Shown here piece after piece: positions 1 to 11,371 of a stretch of 64,000 bases of DNA. Within the stretch, counting starts at the first letter, position 1. Each line of letters starts with the position of its first letter. The translations under genes were made by a program, and so were the position numbers. The stretch lies in NCBI GenBank assembly GCA_013350335.1, contig CM023532.1:96506786-96570785 (forward strand), read 5' to 3'. The notes under the pieces were generated by a model. That model saw nothing but the letters and a program-made list of their open reading frames with translations. It made no database searches and was not told where the DNA came from. The stretch is from Chimonanthus salicifolius (Eukaryota; Streptophyta; Magnoliopsida; Laurales; Calycanthaceae).

Positions 1-1531
1 CATAAAAGTAAGACATTGACACAATCAAATTGTGTTTCATAATTTTCAGGGATTTGACTAGTGCCTATCTCAAGTTTGATGTTGGGATCTACTAAATTTC
101 CTGTGATTTTATCTCTGTATATAATTCTTCCATATTCGTGTAATTTGACAGCAATTTCTATTTCAAGTCTTTGGGCTCTAGATAATCCATAATTCCACCA
201 TCCTCTTAATATTCCATTGAAAGAGGTGGTTATCATGAGAAAGATGTTTCTTGGAGTGTTTCCCCTGACTTCACAAGCATTAGAATATATCAGCATACTA
301 TGGACCATTTGGATTATTTAATATTCGGTTAATCCATCTAAATTGCATTCATATAAGGAATTTCCTGAATATGATAGGTCCTGAGTATACGTATATGGGG
401 CTTCTTCAAGTTGCAGATTTACAGGAGTTGGTCTAGAATAATAATTCTTTGTTGTAGGCAGTTCTGCTTGGGGATTCCATTTCTTTAAGCGGTTTATTAC
501 AAGTTTTTTGACGCAGAGACTCTGAGGATGCTAAATCCTTTTCCCCCAACATTGAGACTTTCCATTCTAGTAGTTAATTCTTTTTGCATTTCATCTATCA
601 TTTTAAATGGTCCTTCTTGCAAAATAATTCCTGATAGCAATTTTCTAGGAACATATATCGCATTTGCAGAGATTTCTTCTGAACTTTCTTCTTTCCCTTT
701 ATTTAATTCTGGTTTTATTCTAATTGTTCTTTCTATCCTATCCGTTTGTTCTCCAATGGTTAATAAGGATAGATTAGCGTAATTATTTTGTTCAGTTATA
801 TCTCCAAGGCTCCTTGCTATGTCAATACCATTTATTTCGATTTTTGATTCAAATATGGATCCATTTTTTATAGGCATAGCAAAATTCTTGGTTTCTTTTG
901 AGGCAGAAATATCAAGTTTCTTCCATGGTGGGTGAGATCTTTGAATCTCTTTTCCTTCAACGTCTTTTCATGTCCTAGACGTTTTTCCTATAACTCTTAT
1001 TTGTTTTGGGCTTTGGGTTTCTTCTTCTTTAACTTTTCCTTTCTTGAAATAATTCATAAACCAATCAAAGAAATGTATATTTCTTTCTTCCTCTTCCATT
1101 TGGTAATACCATAACTCTCTCATTTTATCTTTTTCTTCTAAGCTAAAGGTTTTGAAGAACCAATCTTTTAGAGGGTGATTTTTCAAATTTTCTCTTAGAT
1201 ATGGCTTATCTATTTCAAAATTTTTGACGGGTTTAGTCTTTAGAATACTAATCATTCTAATGGATCCTTGGAGGAAATCACTTTCACTAGGGTTGTAGGT
1301 TCTTTCTGACGAGGTTCTTTTATATATAGGGTATTCAATTCCACTTTCTTTGTTTCTAAAAACCTTTTGATCCATTTCTTCTTTCTCACTACTTTTTTTT
1401 ATCATCATCAACTTCTTCTGATTTAAAACTTTTTCTTCCTTCAGTGTAGCCAACAAAGCTGCTCCTGGCTCATTCCATCTTTCTTCTAAAATTAACCTCA
1501 ACATTTCCATTTGGTAATTTGACTATGCTTT
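1..1531 (-). pseudogene. EPRV copy A polyprotein, movement-protein end to capsid region (broken)
   Basis: Reading leftward on the minus strand this is the middle of a caulimovirid polyprotein: the end of the movement-protein region, then the linker and first part of the capsid region, running off the window at position 1. It aligns residue by residue with the fuller copy at 50177-55912. It begins at the 5-bp duplication beside the LTR at 1532. Visible breaks are a TGG-to-TGA stop near 970, in the same frame as the open stretches 1510-968 and 877-497, and a 1-nt deletion near 497 that ends the second stretch. Position 1 corresponds to about 30204 in copy C, which carries the same sequence inverted. 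It is not expressible as a full protein. Family assignment rests on the intact relatives in this window. Confidence 0.85.
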
Positions 1532-4341
1532 TGTAACGCCCGCCCCTTTTCAGCTAAAATCAGAGTCTATTTTTTTTCTTTTATAAAGAGTGACAAAGGG
1601 CGCGGACGTCACGACGCGAGTTAAGTCCGAGCTTCTAAAGCTCTGCCCTTAACTGGCCAACCCTACGTGTGCGTGGAACGAAGTCCATAGATGATTCATA
1701 GATTTGGATCCATCAATGACCCATCACCCATATCTTAAAATCAATAAAGTCAGCCACTTAATTTAACCTAAAGTCCATTACTTTAAACATGTACAAACAC
1801 ATTAACCTGAGGCCATAATGATCTACAATTGAGTCATTAAAATTTAGCCCTTTAAATTTAACCAAATCTCCATTGTCCTTGGTCTTTGGTTACACATTAA
1901 ATTCATCATAAGTCCCTCCATTGAGAGAACCTAAACCATACACTTGACTTATCATCTTAATCACATTTCCATTACAACTAACAACACTAAAAATTAGCCA
2001 CTTAAACACTCTAATCCTCATTCCTTTCTCACATACATCATACCAAATTTATCCATAAGTTTACCCACAAATGGGTAGATGTCTTTACCCCATTCTTTCT
2101 TTGGGCCTATTTATACATTTGAATCATCACCCTTAACCACATTAAAGTCTATTAACTTAGCCACACTTAAGTCCAAAATTGATCCATAACTTAGATCTAT
2201 TAGTGACCTACCAACCATAACATGAACTCATTAAAAATAAGTCTTTAACTTAACCTAATCCCAATCAATTTAAACACCTTCATACTCCAATCTAACCCAT
2301 CAAAAGGCTCACAAATGGGCCATGGGTTCGGCCATACACCATGGTGGAACCCATGGTGTCCTTTTCCCATTTTTTTTTTCTTGGGTCCATTGCTCACATT
2401 TTAATTTATCACAAATCCCTCTACATGGGAATTTCATCATTTATTTAGATCATTCATTTGATCAACATTTGTTTCATCTCTTGAGCCCATCAAAACTAAT
2501 AACATTCCCCCTCATCTTTTCATGGTTTCAAACATACTTAACCCATTGAATCTTCCCATTTTCCATCCTTTTTTAAACCCCTTTAGAATTTGTAATACAT
2601 GACCATAGGGTTCGGCCATACACCATGGCCGAACCCATGGTTCATGTTCCAGTATTTTTCTATGCCTCTTAAGGCCACAACATTACTCATTCAAAACCCT
2701 AAACTCATTAATACACTAATCCCTCTTTTGCATCCCTTAAACCCATCATTTGATCACCATTACACCACCATAGGTTTCGGCCATTTACCATGGCCGAATC
2801 CATGCTCCATGATCCACCATTCATTGCTCCAAACACCTACATTGACCCATTTAAAATCCTAATTTTCATTTGCTACCCTCATTGTCTTCCACTTATCAAA
2901 ACCTTAACCAATTAAATCAATTAGCTAATCACTCACCATGGCATGGCCAAACCCTATGGCCCATGATTTTTCTTCCAATCATCCACTTCCATGCTTAATT
3001 TCATAAATTACCCAATGCACATAATCACTTATCTATTTCTTTTCCCTACTCCTAATTCACCCATTTAGGGTTTTCTCCATCTTCCATTTTCTCGAAACCC
3101 TAAAAAAACATACATTACTTACCATTCCTTCCATTTGATGGATTTAAAATCCATGGCATAAACTTATGTAACCACCATTAAATTCAGAAAAATAAATTCC
3201 AATTCTTAAACCCTAAAAAATCCAAATTTTCTTGTTTAAGAAATACTTACAATCCGTCATCTCCTCCGACTTTCGACACTCCCGTCGATTTCCTTAGCCT
3301 CCTCTCTCCTTCCTCTTGATCTTTGGTAGATCAAGATTCTTGATCCATGGTGGCAACCCCAAACCTTAGGATCGGCCAAGGTAGGGTTTAAATTGAGAGA
3401 GGGAGAGGGAGAGATGATGCGAGGGGAGTGATCACCTTGATCTTAGGGTGATTTTCCTTAAAATTCTACTTGTTTCTTCTCTCCTTCTCTTCTTAGCTTC
3501 CTTTCCTTAATTTCCTTCTTCTCTTCTCCTTCCTAGTGTGGGACGCGCATAAGAGAGTGAAGGATTGAAATGAGAATGAAAAGAGAGAAAGAAAGGAAAA
3601 GATGAGGCTTATCCCCATCTTTTTACTTTACATTAATTACATTCACCAACCTTAAGATATTTTTGAGATATTTAAATTGCTTTATGGTGGTGGTTATCTA
3701 AACCACCACCAAGGCCAACGTGTTTCATATTTGAGGTTGGAATGAGTGGGTCTTCACCTCTTGGCCCCACTTTGACCACTTTTAACCACCATTTTAAATA
3801 ATTTAATTATTTAATTAATTAGATAATTACCTTAGGTTAATCCATTTGTACTTAACCTAACTCCATTACTCCACCCATGGTTGACCAAATCAACCATGGT
3901 GGCCGGTCCCACCAAACCTTGGCCCACACGCCACCCCACTTGATGAGGTGGAGGTGGGTCCCACTTGGCCACATCACCTTGGTTTAATTCCAAATGACTT
4001 AGGTGATTTAAATTTTATTAAGCCCACTACAACCAATTGGATCATCATTGGGCCCATGGCCCACTTACATTTCCATCTTACCCATTTACCTTAGAGCTTA
4101 ACCATCTTGACCCATTGGGTCCCAAATGGGTATTTGACCCAATTTGACCACCCATGGCCCAATTGGCCATCATTGACCACTTAAATGACTTTAAAATGTA
4201 ATCCACGGTCTATTGGGCCATATTTGGGCCTTTGTCCAAATTTTTGGCCCATTTACCATTTATTCCACCAATTTCCAATTTTCATCATTAAAATAAATAA
4301 TATTCACATATTTATTGATTTAAAAATTTCGAGCCATTATA
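1532..4341 (-). mobile_element. solo LTR, gypsy-type, 2.81 kb, inserted in EPRV copy A
   Basis: On the plus strand the element starts TGTAACGCCC and ends ATTATA, the mutated complement of a TGTAAT terminus. It is flanked by GCTTT at 1527-1531 and 4342-4346, a 5-bp target duplication. It splits the movement-protein frame of copy A. No gag or pol coding is visible, so it is read as a solo LTR, although a non-autonomous element of this size cannot be excluded. It carries palindromic GGTTCGGCCAT...ATGGCCGAACC motifs near 2320-2357, 2603-2641 and 2768-2806. Open frames inside it are low-complexity and unlike known proteins. The same insertion at the same site is present in copy C (24369-28674), so the two arms share an ancestor. 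Confidence 0.85.
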
Positions 4342-5219
4342 GCTTTGTAAATCATCTGTTATTTCATTTACTCTTGGGGTGACGTCTTCTATTTGCCAAT
4401 TTCCTGGGAGAACAACCTCTTCCCAGCTGATAACTTTTGGGATAAACACATTATTATTAAAGTTTGTTTCCATAAGAACTGTAGTTTTTTCTTTATCAAC
4501 CTTATCATTATAGGCTATCATGGGAAAGATAGAGATCATGGATTTATAGAATATCCGATAGACTATAGCAAAAGGTTTGTTTCTTGGACTCATTTTTAAT
4601 CCTTTACTTTGGAATCCAATAGTTGCACAATCAAGGACATCGTCATCATGAGCATCAACTGTGATGTTTGGGAAACAATTAAAATAAACAGGTCCATGAC
4701 AGAGACTTGATTCAACCATGGCATACAGAGAGTCATCAAACTCGTCATGTCTCTGATCTCGCACATAAGCACATACAGAAACATTTAATCCTAATCGAAA
4801 CAGTGGTTTGATTCCTACCTGAATTAATCCTATGTGTAGGCAGTTGAATTTGGTCCTGATTTGTTCAATAATTCTTCTTTCAAGGATTTTGATTGTTTGT
4901 TTTCCTCCAGAGAGGGAAACAGTTTTCTCAACAGTTTTAATATGATAATCATTTTGTTCTTCAAATGTGCCATTGCTATATATTTCTGTTACAGGCAAGG
5001 CTGGCATCTTCCAATTGGATATGGCTTGGTCAAAGTTTTCATACACCTTTTCTTCCAAATTTTTGTTTTTTCTGGATATTCTTTTTCTAAACTATTATGA
5101 GGGAAGCTAGTCAAAGCAGACTGGTATGATGAAGAAGATGAAGTAGACCTATTAGAAGGATGTTGAAATGATCTAAACCAATTCTTGAAAAGTTTTGTCT
5201 TTCCTTTAGAATTTTCCAT
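4342..5219 (-). pseudogene. EPRV copy A movement-protein domain, N-terminal part
   Basis: The minus-strand start ATG is at 5219. The first 55 or so residues are a basic, Ser-rich leader (begins MENSKGKTK), and the 30K-type movement domain follows from about 5058 to 4346, including the CHGPVYFNCFPNI stretch and the LPGNWQIEDVTPR stretch. A 1-nt loss in an A-run near 5060 puts the leader and the domain in different frames, and copy C has the same lesion. The domain is then cut by the LTR at 4341. The movement protein of this family is expected to mediate cell-to-cell transport through plasmodesmata; that role is inferred from its position and family. Confidence 0.85.
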
Positions 5220-5251
5220 TTTTGTAATATGACTGTGGATCAAAGAGCACC

Positions 5252-5312
5252 TGTCAACGATTTACAGCCCTATATGCCACTTCTCGGCTTCAAGTGGGAC
5301 TTACTACGCGAT
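5252..5312 (-). promoter_or_regulatory. conserved non-coding element upstream of polyprotein (copy A)
   Basis: A block of about 60 nt between ORF2 and the polyprotein start holds the conserved strings GTCGCG, GTAAGTCCC and GGGCTGTAAATCGTTGACA. The same block occurs at 7030-7100, 23396-23459, 50084-50144 and 60571-60630 although the flanks differ more. Its role is unknown; an RNA structure or ribosome-landing or shunt element is possible. Confidence 0.5.
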
Positions 5313-5439
5313 CAAACCCTTATCCAACAATTAGATTATAAAAACAGAGAACAATAAAAGAAAATACAAAAGTTTTAAAAAGGATTGGATGGATCAGCTC
5401 CAAATCACAGTTAATAGATATAATTCACCTTGGAAAGAT

Positions 5440-5676
5440 TTAGACATGAGATAATAATTCTAATTCTTCATTCAAAAGGTTACAATATTCTCTTACACGA
5501 TTACACGAGGATACTAACATAGATCTCCTAATAGTACGTATGCGGATAATAAGACATCTTCCTGCAGCTATATTTTCATCTATTTGTCTGATAGCATTTT
5601 CTAATCTTCTAAGCTGATTTTCACGACGTCTGAGATCACGCAATAATTCTTCTCTCCTAACAGAACGAGGAGGCAT
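5440..5676 (-). CDS. EPRV ORF2, small Arg/Glu-rich helical protein (copy A)
   Basis: An open frame of 78 aa starts MPPRSVRREELLRDL and ends ELELLSHV. It is rich in Arg, Glu and Leu and is probably all helical, with a likely coiled coil over residues 8-40. The protein is the same length in copies B, C, E and F. It starts about 27 nt after the ORF1 stop; in copy B the ORF1 stop and ORF2 start are only one base apart (TGAGATG), which suggests termination-reinitiation. By position it resembles the small ORFs that precede the polyprotein in tungro- and badnaviruses, some of which bind virions, but I see no sequence motif proving that. Function unknown. Confidence 0.7.
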   Translation of the reverse strand: MPPRSVRREELLRDLRRRENQLRRLENAIRQIDENIAAGRCLIIRIRTIRRSMLVSSCNRVREYCNLLNEELELLSHV

Positions 5677-5704
5677 CTCAAAAAGCCATTGCTTGTAATT
5701 TTGA

Positions 5705-5908
5705 TTATGTCCTGAATACTTCTAATTGGAACACAGCATACGCTTGAATTAAAATTATTCTTCGTCTTTCATATTGTTGATGTCGTGGGTTATTTCTATG
5801 AGTGCATATTCGCAAGTGTTGTCGTATGTGTTCAAGAAGAATTTCTATTTTTCTCAATGTTCGAACATCATCATAATACTTCTTAAGCAAAGCAAGATGA
5901 ATCAACAT
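5705..5908 (-). CDS. EPRV ORF1, small basic protein (copy A, slightly truncated)
   Basis: An open frame of 67 aa starts MLIHLALLKKYYDDV. It is basic and Arg/His-rich, with a C-x-H pair (ICTHRNNPR) that is conserved in all copies. Compared with copy B the last eight or so codons are lost: a GAA codon has become TAA, so the protein ends at FRT. The start lies 4 nt after the predicted 3' splice site of the leader intron. The function is unknown. ORF2 follows directly, and the two probably share one transcript. Confidence 0.65.
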   Translation of the reverse strand: MLIHLALLKKYYDDVRTLRKIEILLEHIRQHLRICTHRNNPRHQQYERRRIILIQAYAVFQLEVFRT

Positions 5909-5911
5909 ATT

Positions 5912-5984
5912 CTATAAAGAAAAACAACATGATTAGATAATAACAAAGTTATAATACCAAACTTATAAGAGTTTTATTACTTAC
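5912..5984 (-). other. predicted leader intron, 73 nt (copy A)
   Basis: On the minus strand the segment starts GTAAGT and ends in a pyrimidine-rich tract plus TATAG, just before the ORF1 ATG. A CTAAT branch-point-like string sits about 25 nt before the AG. Length and position match copies B (73 nt), E (70 nt) and F (73 nt). Confidence 0.6.
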
Positions 5985-6100
5985 AGACAGACCGAGTACA
6001 GGACTCCAAGCTTTAGCACACTTCAGACTTACAAGCTCACACTTACAGCTTCTATATTTTGATTTCAAATGTCGATGATCTAAAATGAAAACACAGAGCT

Positions 6101-6110
6101 CCTTATAAAG
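6101..6110 (-). promoter_or_regulatory. TATA box of EPRV copy A
   Basis: On the minus strand CTCCATCTTTATAAGGAGC matches the position of TATATAAGGAGC in copy E (49198) and TATAAAAGGAGC in copy F (59727). It lies roughly 190 nt before ORF1. The surrounding leader (5985-6300) has no other credible gene. Confidence 0.6.
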
Positions 6111-6299
6111 ATGGAGCAAGGGCACCATGGATAAACTCTCTTCCGACCAAGAGAGGACAACACACAAAGTAAATGGACTTTTTACGGACACAACCTTCCA
6201 AACTAACTTTACAAAAAGAGATTCCCCACTTGGGGACACAGTAAAAAGATACAATAAGTGAAGTATCTTTTGACCAAATGGGAAGCACATTAAAAACAA

Positions 6300-6345
6300 C
6301 TTTAGCTTCCTTTGATAATAAAGCTTTTATGAGTTTGGAGTGAGC
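6300..6345. other. head-to-head junction of EPRV copies A and B
   Basis: Copy A reads left and copy B reads right from here. Between them, at about 6313-6337, is a short piece (AATAAAGCTTTTATGAG) that normally lies inside the leader intron, as at 59875. This is displaced viral sequence filling the junction. Confidence 0.55.
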
Positions 6346-6380
6346 TGAAAAACTTGTATTCAGAGTTCAATACTCAGTCT

Positions 6381-6453
6381 GTAAGTAATAAAACTTTTAT
6401 GAGTTTGATAATATAAGTTTGTTATTATCTAATCATGCTGTTTCTTTTGCTAG
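6381..6453 (+). other. predicted leader intron, 73 nt (copy B)
   Basis: It starts GTAAGTAATAAAAC and ends TTTCTTTTGCTAG, with CTAAT at 6429-6433 as branch-point candidate. The ORF1 ATG is 3 nt downstream. The AATAAA within it could also act as a polyadenylation signal. Confidence 0.6.
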
Positions 6454-6456
6454 AAT

Positions 6457-6687
6457 ATGTCTATTCGTCTTGCTTTGCTTAAGAAGTACTATGATGATAT
6501 TCGAACACTAAGAAAAATTGAAATCTTGTTGGAAAATATAAGAAGACATTTGCAAATCTGCACCCACAGAAATAATCCTCGCCATCACCAGTTTGAAAGG
6601 AGAAGGATTATTTTAATTCAAGCTTATGTGGTGTTCCAACGAAAAATATTTAGAACTGAATCAAAACTACAAGCTATGGCCTTCTGA
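6457..6687 (+). CDS. EPRV ORF1, small basic protein (copy B, full length)
   Basis: The 76-aa form is the longest ORF1 in the window. It begins MSIRLALLKKYYDD, has the conserved ICTHRNNPRH segment near residues 33-42, and ends KLQAMAF. The stop and the ORF2 start are separated by one base (TGAGATG at 6685-6691), a layout that allows reinitiation. It is basic and probably helical, with no signal peptide or membrane segment. I recognise no enzyme or known domain. It lies in a damaged provirus, so expression is doubtful. Confidence 0.65.
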   Translation: MSIRLALLKKYYDDIRTLRKIEILLENIRRHLQICTHRNNPRHHQFERRRIILIQAYVVFQRKIFRTESKLQAMAF

Positions 6688-6688
6688 G

Positions 6689-6925
6689 ATGCCTCCTCAT
6701 TCTGCTAGGAGAGAAGAATTATTGCGTGATCTCAGACGTCGTGAAAATCAGATTCGAATAGTAGAAAATGTTATCTTACAAATTGATGAAAACATAGCTG
6801 CAGGAAGATATATTGATATCCGTCTACATACTATTAGGAGATCTTTTTTAGTATCTTTGTGTAAGCGTATAAGAGAATTTTGCACCCACCTTCATGAAGA
6901 ATTAGAATTGTTATCTCGTGTTTAA
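6689..6925 (+). CDS. EPRV ORF2, small helical protein (copy B)
   Basis: A 78-aa frame starts MPPHSARREELLRDL. The ATG at 6689 is chosen over an in-frame upstream ATG at 6626 because all five copies share this start and length. It is Arg/Glu/Leu-rich with a likely coiled coil. Copy B is the most diverged ORF2 yet keeps an open frame, which fits past selection on the virus. Function unknown. Confidence 0.7.
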   Translation: MPPHSARREELLRDLRRRENQIRIVENVILQIDENIAAGRYIDIRLHTIRRSFLVSLCKRIREFCTHLHEELELLSRV

Positions 6926-7029
6926 ATCTCTGACTTATTATCTTGAGTTGTTTATCCTATTTCTTTTAATCTTTTGAATTTCCTTTTAAGTGCTCTGTTT
7001 TTATAATTTGGCTAGTGGATAAGAGCATA

Positions 7030-7100
7030 GTCGCGTAGTAAGTCCCGCTTGAAGCCAAGAGAAGGCATTTAGGGCTGTAAAACGTTCTCAGGTGCTCAGT
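7030..7100 (+). promoter_or_regulatory. conserved non-coding element upstream of polyprotein (copy B)
   Basis: It carries the GTCGCG, GTAAGTCCCGCTT and GGGCTGTAAA strings shared by all copies, and lies between the ORF2 stop (6925) and the polyprotein ATG (7123). Confidence 0.5.
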
Positions 7101-7122
7101 TATCTACAGTCATATTACAGAA

Positions 7123-7647
7123 ATGGCAAACTCTAAAGGAAAGGCAAAACTTTTTAAGAATTGGTTTAAGCACTCTTCTAATAGGTCTACTTCATCCTCT
7201 TCATCTTATTAGTCTACCCTATCTAGCTTTCCTCATCCTAGTATAGCTAAAGAAAATTCGAAAAAAATAAAAAATTCTAAAGAAAAAGTTTATGAGAATT
7301 TTGATCAAGCTATATCCAAATGGAAGTTACCTGCTTTTCCGGTAACTGAGGTTTATAGCGATGGCACATTTGAAGAATAGAATGATTATCACATCAAAAT
7401 AGTTGAAAAAACCGTCTCACTTTCAGCCGGAAAACAAACGATCAGAGTCTTTGAAAGAAGAATAATTGAACAAATCAGGAGTAAATACAACTACCTGCAC
7501 ATAGGATTGATCCAGGTAGGAATCAAACCATTATTCAGGCTAGGATTAAATGTTTTTGTATGTGCTTATGTTTTAGACCAGAGACATGATGAATTTGATG
7601 ATTCTCTTTATGCTATGGTTGAATCAAGTCTCTGTCATGGAGCTGCT
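7123..7647 (+). pseudogene. EPRV copy B movement-protein domain, truncated
   Basis: The ATG at 7123 begins the Ser-rich, Lys-rich leader of the polyprotein, and the movement-protein domain follows to 7647, where it is cut by a TGTAACACCCC element. There are in-frame stops: TAG near 7208, and TAG near 7378 where relatives have a Gln codon. The last viral residues are the CHG of the CHGP...YFNCFPN motif. The remainder of this copy is not found in the window. It is more diverged from copies A, C, E and F than they are from each other. Confidence 0.8.
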
Positions 7648-8165
7648 TGTAACACCCCATATTTTCAAGTTATAAATAATTACGGAAATTACCCATTTAA
7701 TTTATGTATTTTAGATATGGATCTTAGATGAGTAAAATGTTGGGTCTTTGCCCAATTAAGACCCAATGATTTTGATAAATGGTTTCAAATAAATTTAAAT
7801 GGGGTTGAATTTAAATGGTAATGAAACATAATTATAAATAAGGGATATGGTTAAGGATATGCGCATGATGAGTGGGAGATATGCATATCCATGTCATATG
7901 CGCATAATATGTTGGAATATTTTTAAAGGGATTCTTTCCCTTGATTAAGAGTGATATTAAGGAATTATTAAATAAAGAAGATGTCTAAACTAAATAAAGA
8001 AATTACCTTGCCACAAGGTAGGCTATCCATGAGATATGCGCATAAGATCTCTTTAAGAGGGGTCTTTTCTTGATTAAAGACGGCAAGAGGCAATTACTAA
8101 ATTTAAGGGGTCTTGGCATCTTCTAAGATAGGACAATTAGATTGATAAAAGAAAAGAAAAGAAGG
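7648..8165 (+). mobile_element. long LTR-like element inserted in EPRV copy B, left part
   Basis: It begins TGTAACACCCC, a common gypsy LTR start, directly inside the movement-protein frame; CTGCT at 7643-7647 is the candidate target duplication. It is interrupted at 8166 by a second solo LTR and resumes at 11372. No coding region is seen. The other end is not identifiable, so solo LTR versus truncated element is undecided. Confidence 0.6.
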
Positions 8166-11100
8166 TGTCACGCCCCGACCTGAAGGCTGGGCCCGGAACG
8201 CGACTGATTTTTTTTTTGAAAGATAAACTAAACTAACTCACAAGCATTCTAACTGGGCCAAATCAACAGTTAGGCCCAGAGGTCACACATGATCCCAACA
8301 TGTGGACTCAAACATATACCATAAGTCTACCCCACAAAAGAGACATAATAATAGCAACACATAGCGTGATCAAATCAAATCGAACCATTGATTATTACAA
8401 AACATCGTTTCAAAGCCATTACAGAGGCATCACAGTTTAGTACATCACATTTAAACAAATTAAGTACCACACCCGGTACTTAATAAAAGCAAATGGTTCC
8501 AAGAACCAACAAGAAAAGATCAGGGTATTCCCCTCCGGGGGAATCCCGAAACACTGTATCAACTTATCCACCCTAAGCTTGATAAGAGGGTCCTCCTCCT
8601 CCGGTTCATCGCCTGAAAGGTGAGTGGGGTGAGCTAACTAGCCGAGTGAAGGAAATATAACAATGCAGTTTAAGTAAATAACAGGTTAGCAACAGTTCAA
8701 TAATATCACATGCTTGATAACAATAAGCATAATCTCATGTACTGTATTAACATCATCAATTACTGCTATCATCCAACGTAACACCTGCCGACTACGCTGA
8801 GACAAGTATTAAGTCCCGACACGGTCAAAATACATCCTTGCAAGTACATCTCCGGCTCTGACTTAGCCGATACTGACACCCTCAAGTCAGCAACTGACGA
8901 CATCATGGTCCGCCGATGGTCCAATAGACATAAACCATCTCCATATGGCCGATATTGGTTCAATAGCCCAGGTACGTGGAAGCAGTCTTACATACTCATA
9001 TGATCAACATCATAAATATCACAATCATCATCAGCACTCTTACCATAGTGCATCATGTCTAGGCACATGAGTGGGTTCATCAAATCTGAAACCACTCATT
9101 CCTCAATACTCATCTTATAATAAACCTGTTTACATATCCTGCAGAGTTAAGTTCCCTCACCGTGATGTGTGGTTTACGCGGTCTCTGTTCAAGCAACACA
9201 CAAGTGCACAATCAATATACATAACAAATACGTACACATACGTAGTATTTGGCAATCATACGTTTTCCCAAAAATATCTAGGGTTCATGGAAATTGAGTC
9301 TCCTACTGGGTTTCTATCCTTTTTTAAATTTTCATAATCCACAATATAATAATAAATAAAAAGGGGCTTAGTCCAAAATTCATATTGTCTTCTGGGCATT
9401 GACCAGATTGACTTATTGAGTTAGGTATAGATCCTCGGGTCACTTTTCGGTTGTCTTCTAGATAGGACCAGATCTGACATTTTGAGTTAGGCCTCGAGGT
9501 CACCCAGTGCCCGACTATATATTGTCGGCCTGAAAGTGAATCACTCAGTGCCCGACCAATAGGGTCGGCCTGGAAGCGAATACAATAGTATTTACACTAT
9601 AAGTAATAAGAGAAAAGGAGTTAGTACATTTTTAATTAACAAGGGGGCATTAATCATAGTACATCATTAATCACATCATTAGTTAATCAAGTTTAGACAA
9701 AAACAACAATCAAACAATATTTTATCACTTTAAAACTGGGTCCCTCGGAACATACCTCGGAACCGGGTACAGTGGCTTCGGATCATCCGAACCACACCTA
9801 ATCTAGTCACTGACCTCGGAACATGGGTCTGACTTCAGATCGTCCGAAGATCGGGTCTCTGGTCATCCGAAGTCCTTCCGAACTGTTTAAAATATGAAAA
9901 CAAGTCTCTGTGGGTCTGGATCCTCAGAACATCCGAAGTCTGGGTTCGGAACGTCCGAGTGGGTTCAGTCCTTCCGAGCTTGGCTTGGTTCGTCCAAAAG
10001 GGTCTGGCTTGCCTCTAGCGTAACTGGGTTCGGGTGAAGCTCGGAACGTTTGAACGCTACTGCTCGGACCGTCCGAATATCGGCTCTCGGACCGTCCGAA
10101 TATCGGCTCTCGGACCGTCCGAGAGTCGTCTTCCCCACTGTCTGTACCAACAGACAGTGACGGCAGTCAGATAGTGAAATGCGACTCCGGAAACGGAGGG
10201 CTTCCCGGACTCAGTTTTCACATCCAGCCGATCTGAGAGGAGTCCTCTTTACATAGGCAATGGTTTGGAGCTCAGAAACTCACTAGACCAACCGATTTTA
10301 AAGTTAAATCCTCACGGGTACATGAAACCCATGGTTTTCCTTAAAACTTCAAACTCATTTTTCTCACTGAAAACAGGGTCAAATTCAGTTTTATTTTATT
10401 CAAAACAGATTGAAATTGAAAGGGGAATGCAATGGATACCTTCACTTGGGTTCCTGGTTTGAAAATCTGGATTTTGAAATCCTTTCCTTTAAGCTTACAG
10501 TTTGCAAAAACAGAGAAATACAGAGGCTTGAAAGGGTCGGCCGGTCTGGGTTTCAGCTGGGCTATGAGAGACAGAGAGAGAGAAGGGATGCAATGGGAGT
10601 GAGAGCCGAAGGCTGAGGCCGATTTTATAGAGAAATGGCAGGAAATTGGGGTCGGCGAGCCACTGTATGCAATCACGGGTGATGTTCGCTATAGTTACCG
10701 TTGGCTGGTTGCAGATCAGCCCTCTAATAGTTTTGGTTTTGCAGATTAGTCCCTAGTTTTTATAAAAACCGATTTTTTTAACTGAAAGTATTATTTTAAA
10801 AACTTGATCCAATCTTACAGATAGGCTGGGTTTTGAATTTATCTCTTACTAAAAACCATTGATTTAAACAAAAACTATAATTTACCAATATTTACTTAAA
10901 TAAACAAATGTTAAAATAATCAAATTAGAAATCTCATTTTGGGGTGAAATGAAATAACTAGACCACATTTAAAATGGTCTACTACAAAGTACTAGTTTCA
11001 AAATTTATTTCATTCTCAAAACTCTTTAAAATAATTAAAACTCCATTTTGGGGTTTTGACGAGCGGATTTTAAATACCATTTTCTGAAAATAAATTCATT

Positions 11101-11366
11101 TTAAAATCAGAAATGCAAATCCTTTATTAAGGAGAACATTAACAACCAAGTATAATCAGAAAATAACAAAATTTATAAAATAAACACAACAAGCAGTAAA
11201 TTACCAAAATGCCCCTCCAGCCGAACGAGCTGGATGATTGAGCTCACAAGCTCGGATTGGGCCACTCTTGGGCTTCCCTCGAAGCCCTAATCGTAATCTC
11301 CGAGATTAACCAGTTAAACAAGAATTATTAAGTTAACACACGCCTAATCTGGGGCAGGGTATTACA
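8166..11366 (+). mobile_element. solo LTR, 3.2 kb, nested in the preceding element
   Basis: It starts TGTCACGCCCCGACC and ends GGTATTACA. It is flanked by perfect GAAGG duplications at 8161-8165 and 11367-11371, which fix both ends. No gag or pol frame is present, and the open frames inside (for example 10341-10676) look accidental. At about 9760-10135 it holds many copies of a palindrome-like TCGGACCGTCCGA string, including three tandem 21-bp units near 10060-10130. The superfamily is inferred from the termini only. Confidence 0.85.
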
Positions 11367-11371
11367 GAAGG

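Noticed and set aside
2322..2862. Proteins such as MTIGFGHTPWPNPWF on both LTR copies
   Set aside because: They arise from reading the GGTTCGGCCAT palindromes. They lie in a solo LTR, have no domain and are present in both arms only because these are duplicates.
8769..10676. Several open frames of 60-110 aa in the nested solo LTR
   Set aside because: They have no recognisable domains, they overlap in opposite directions and they lie wholly between LTR termini with a target duplication.
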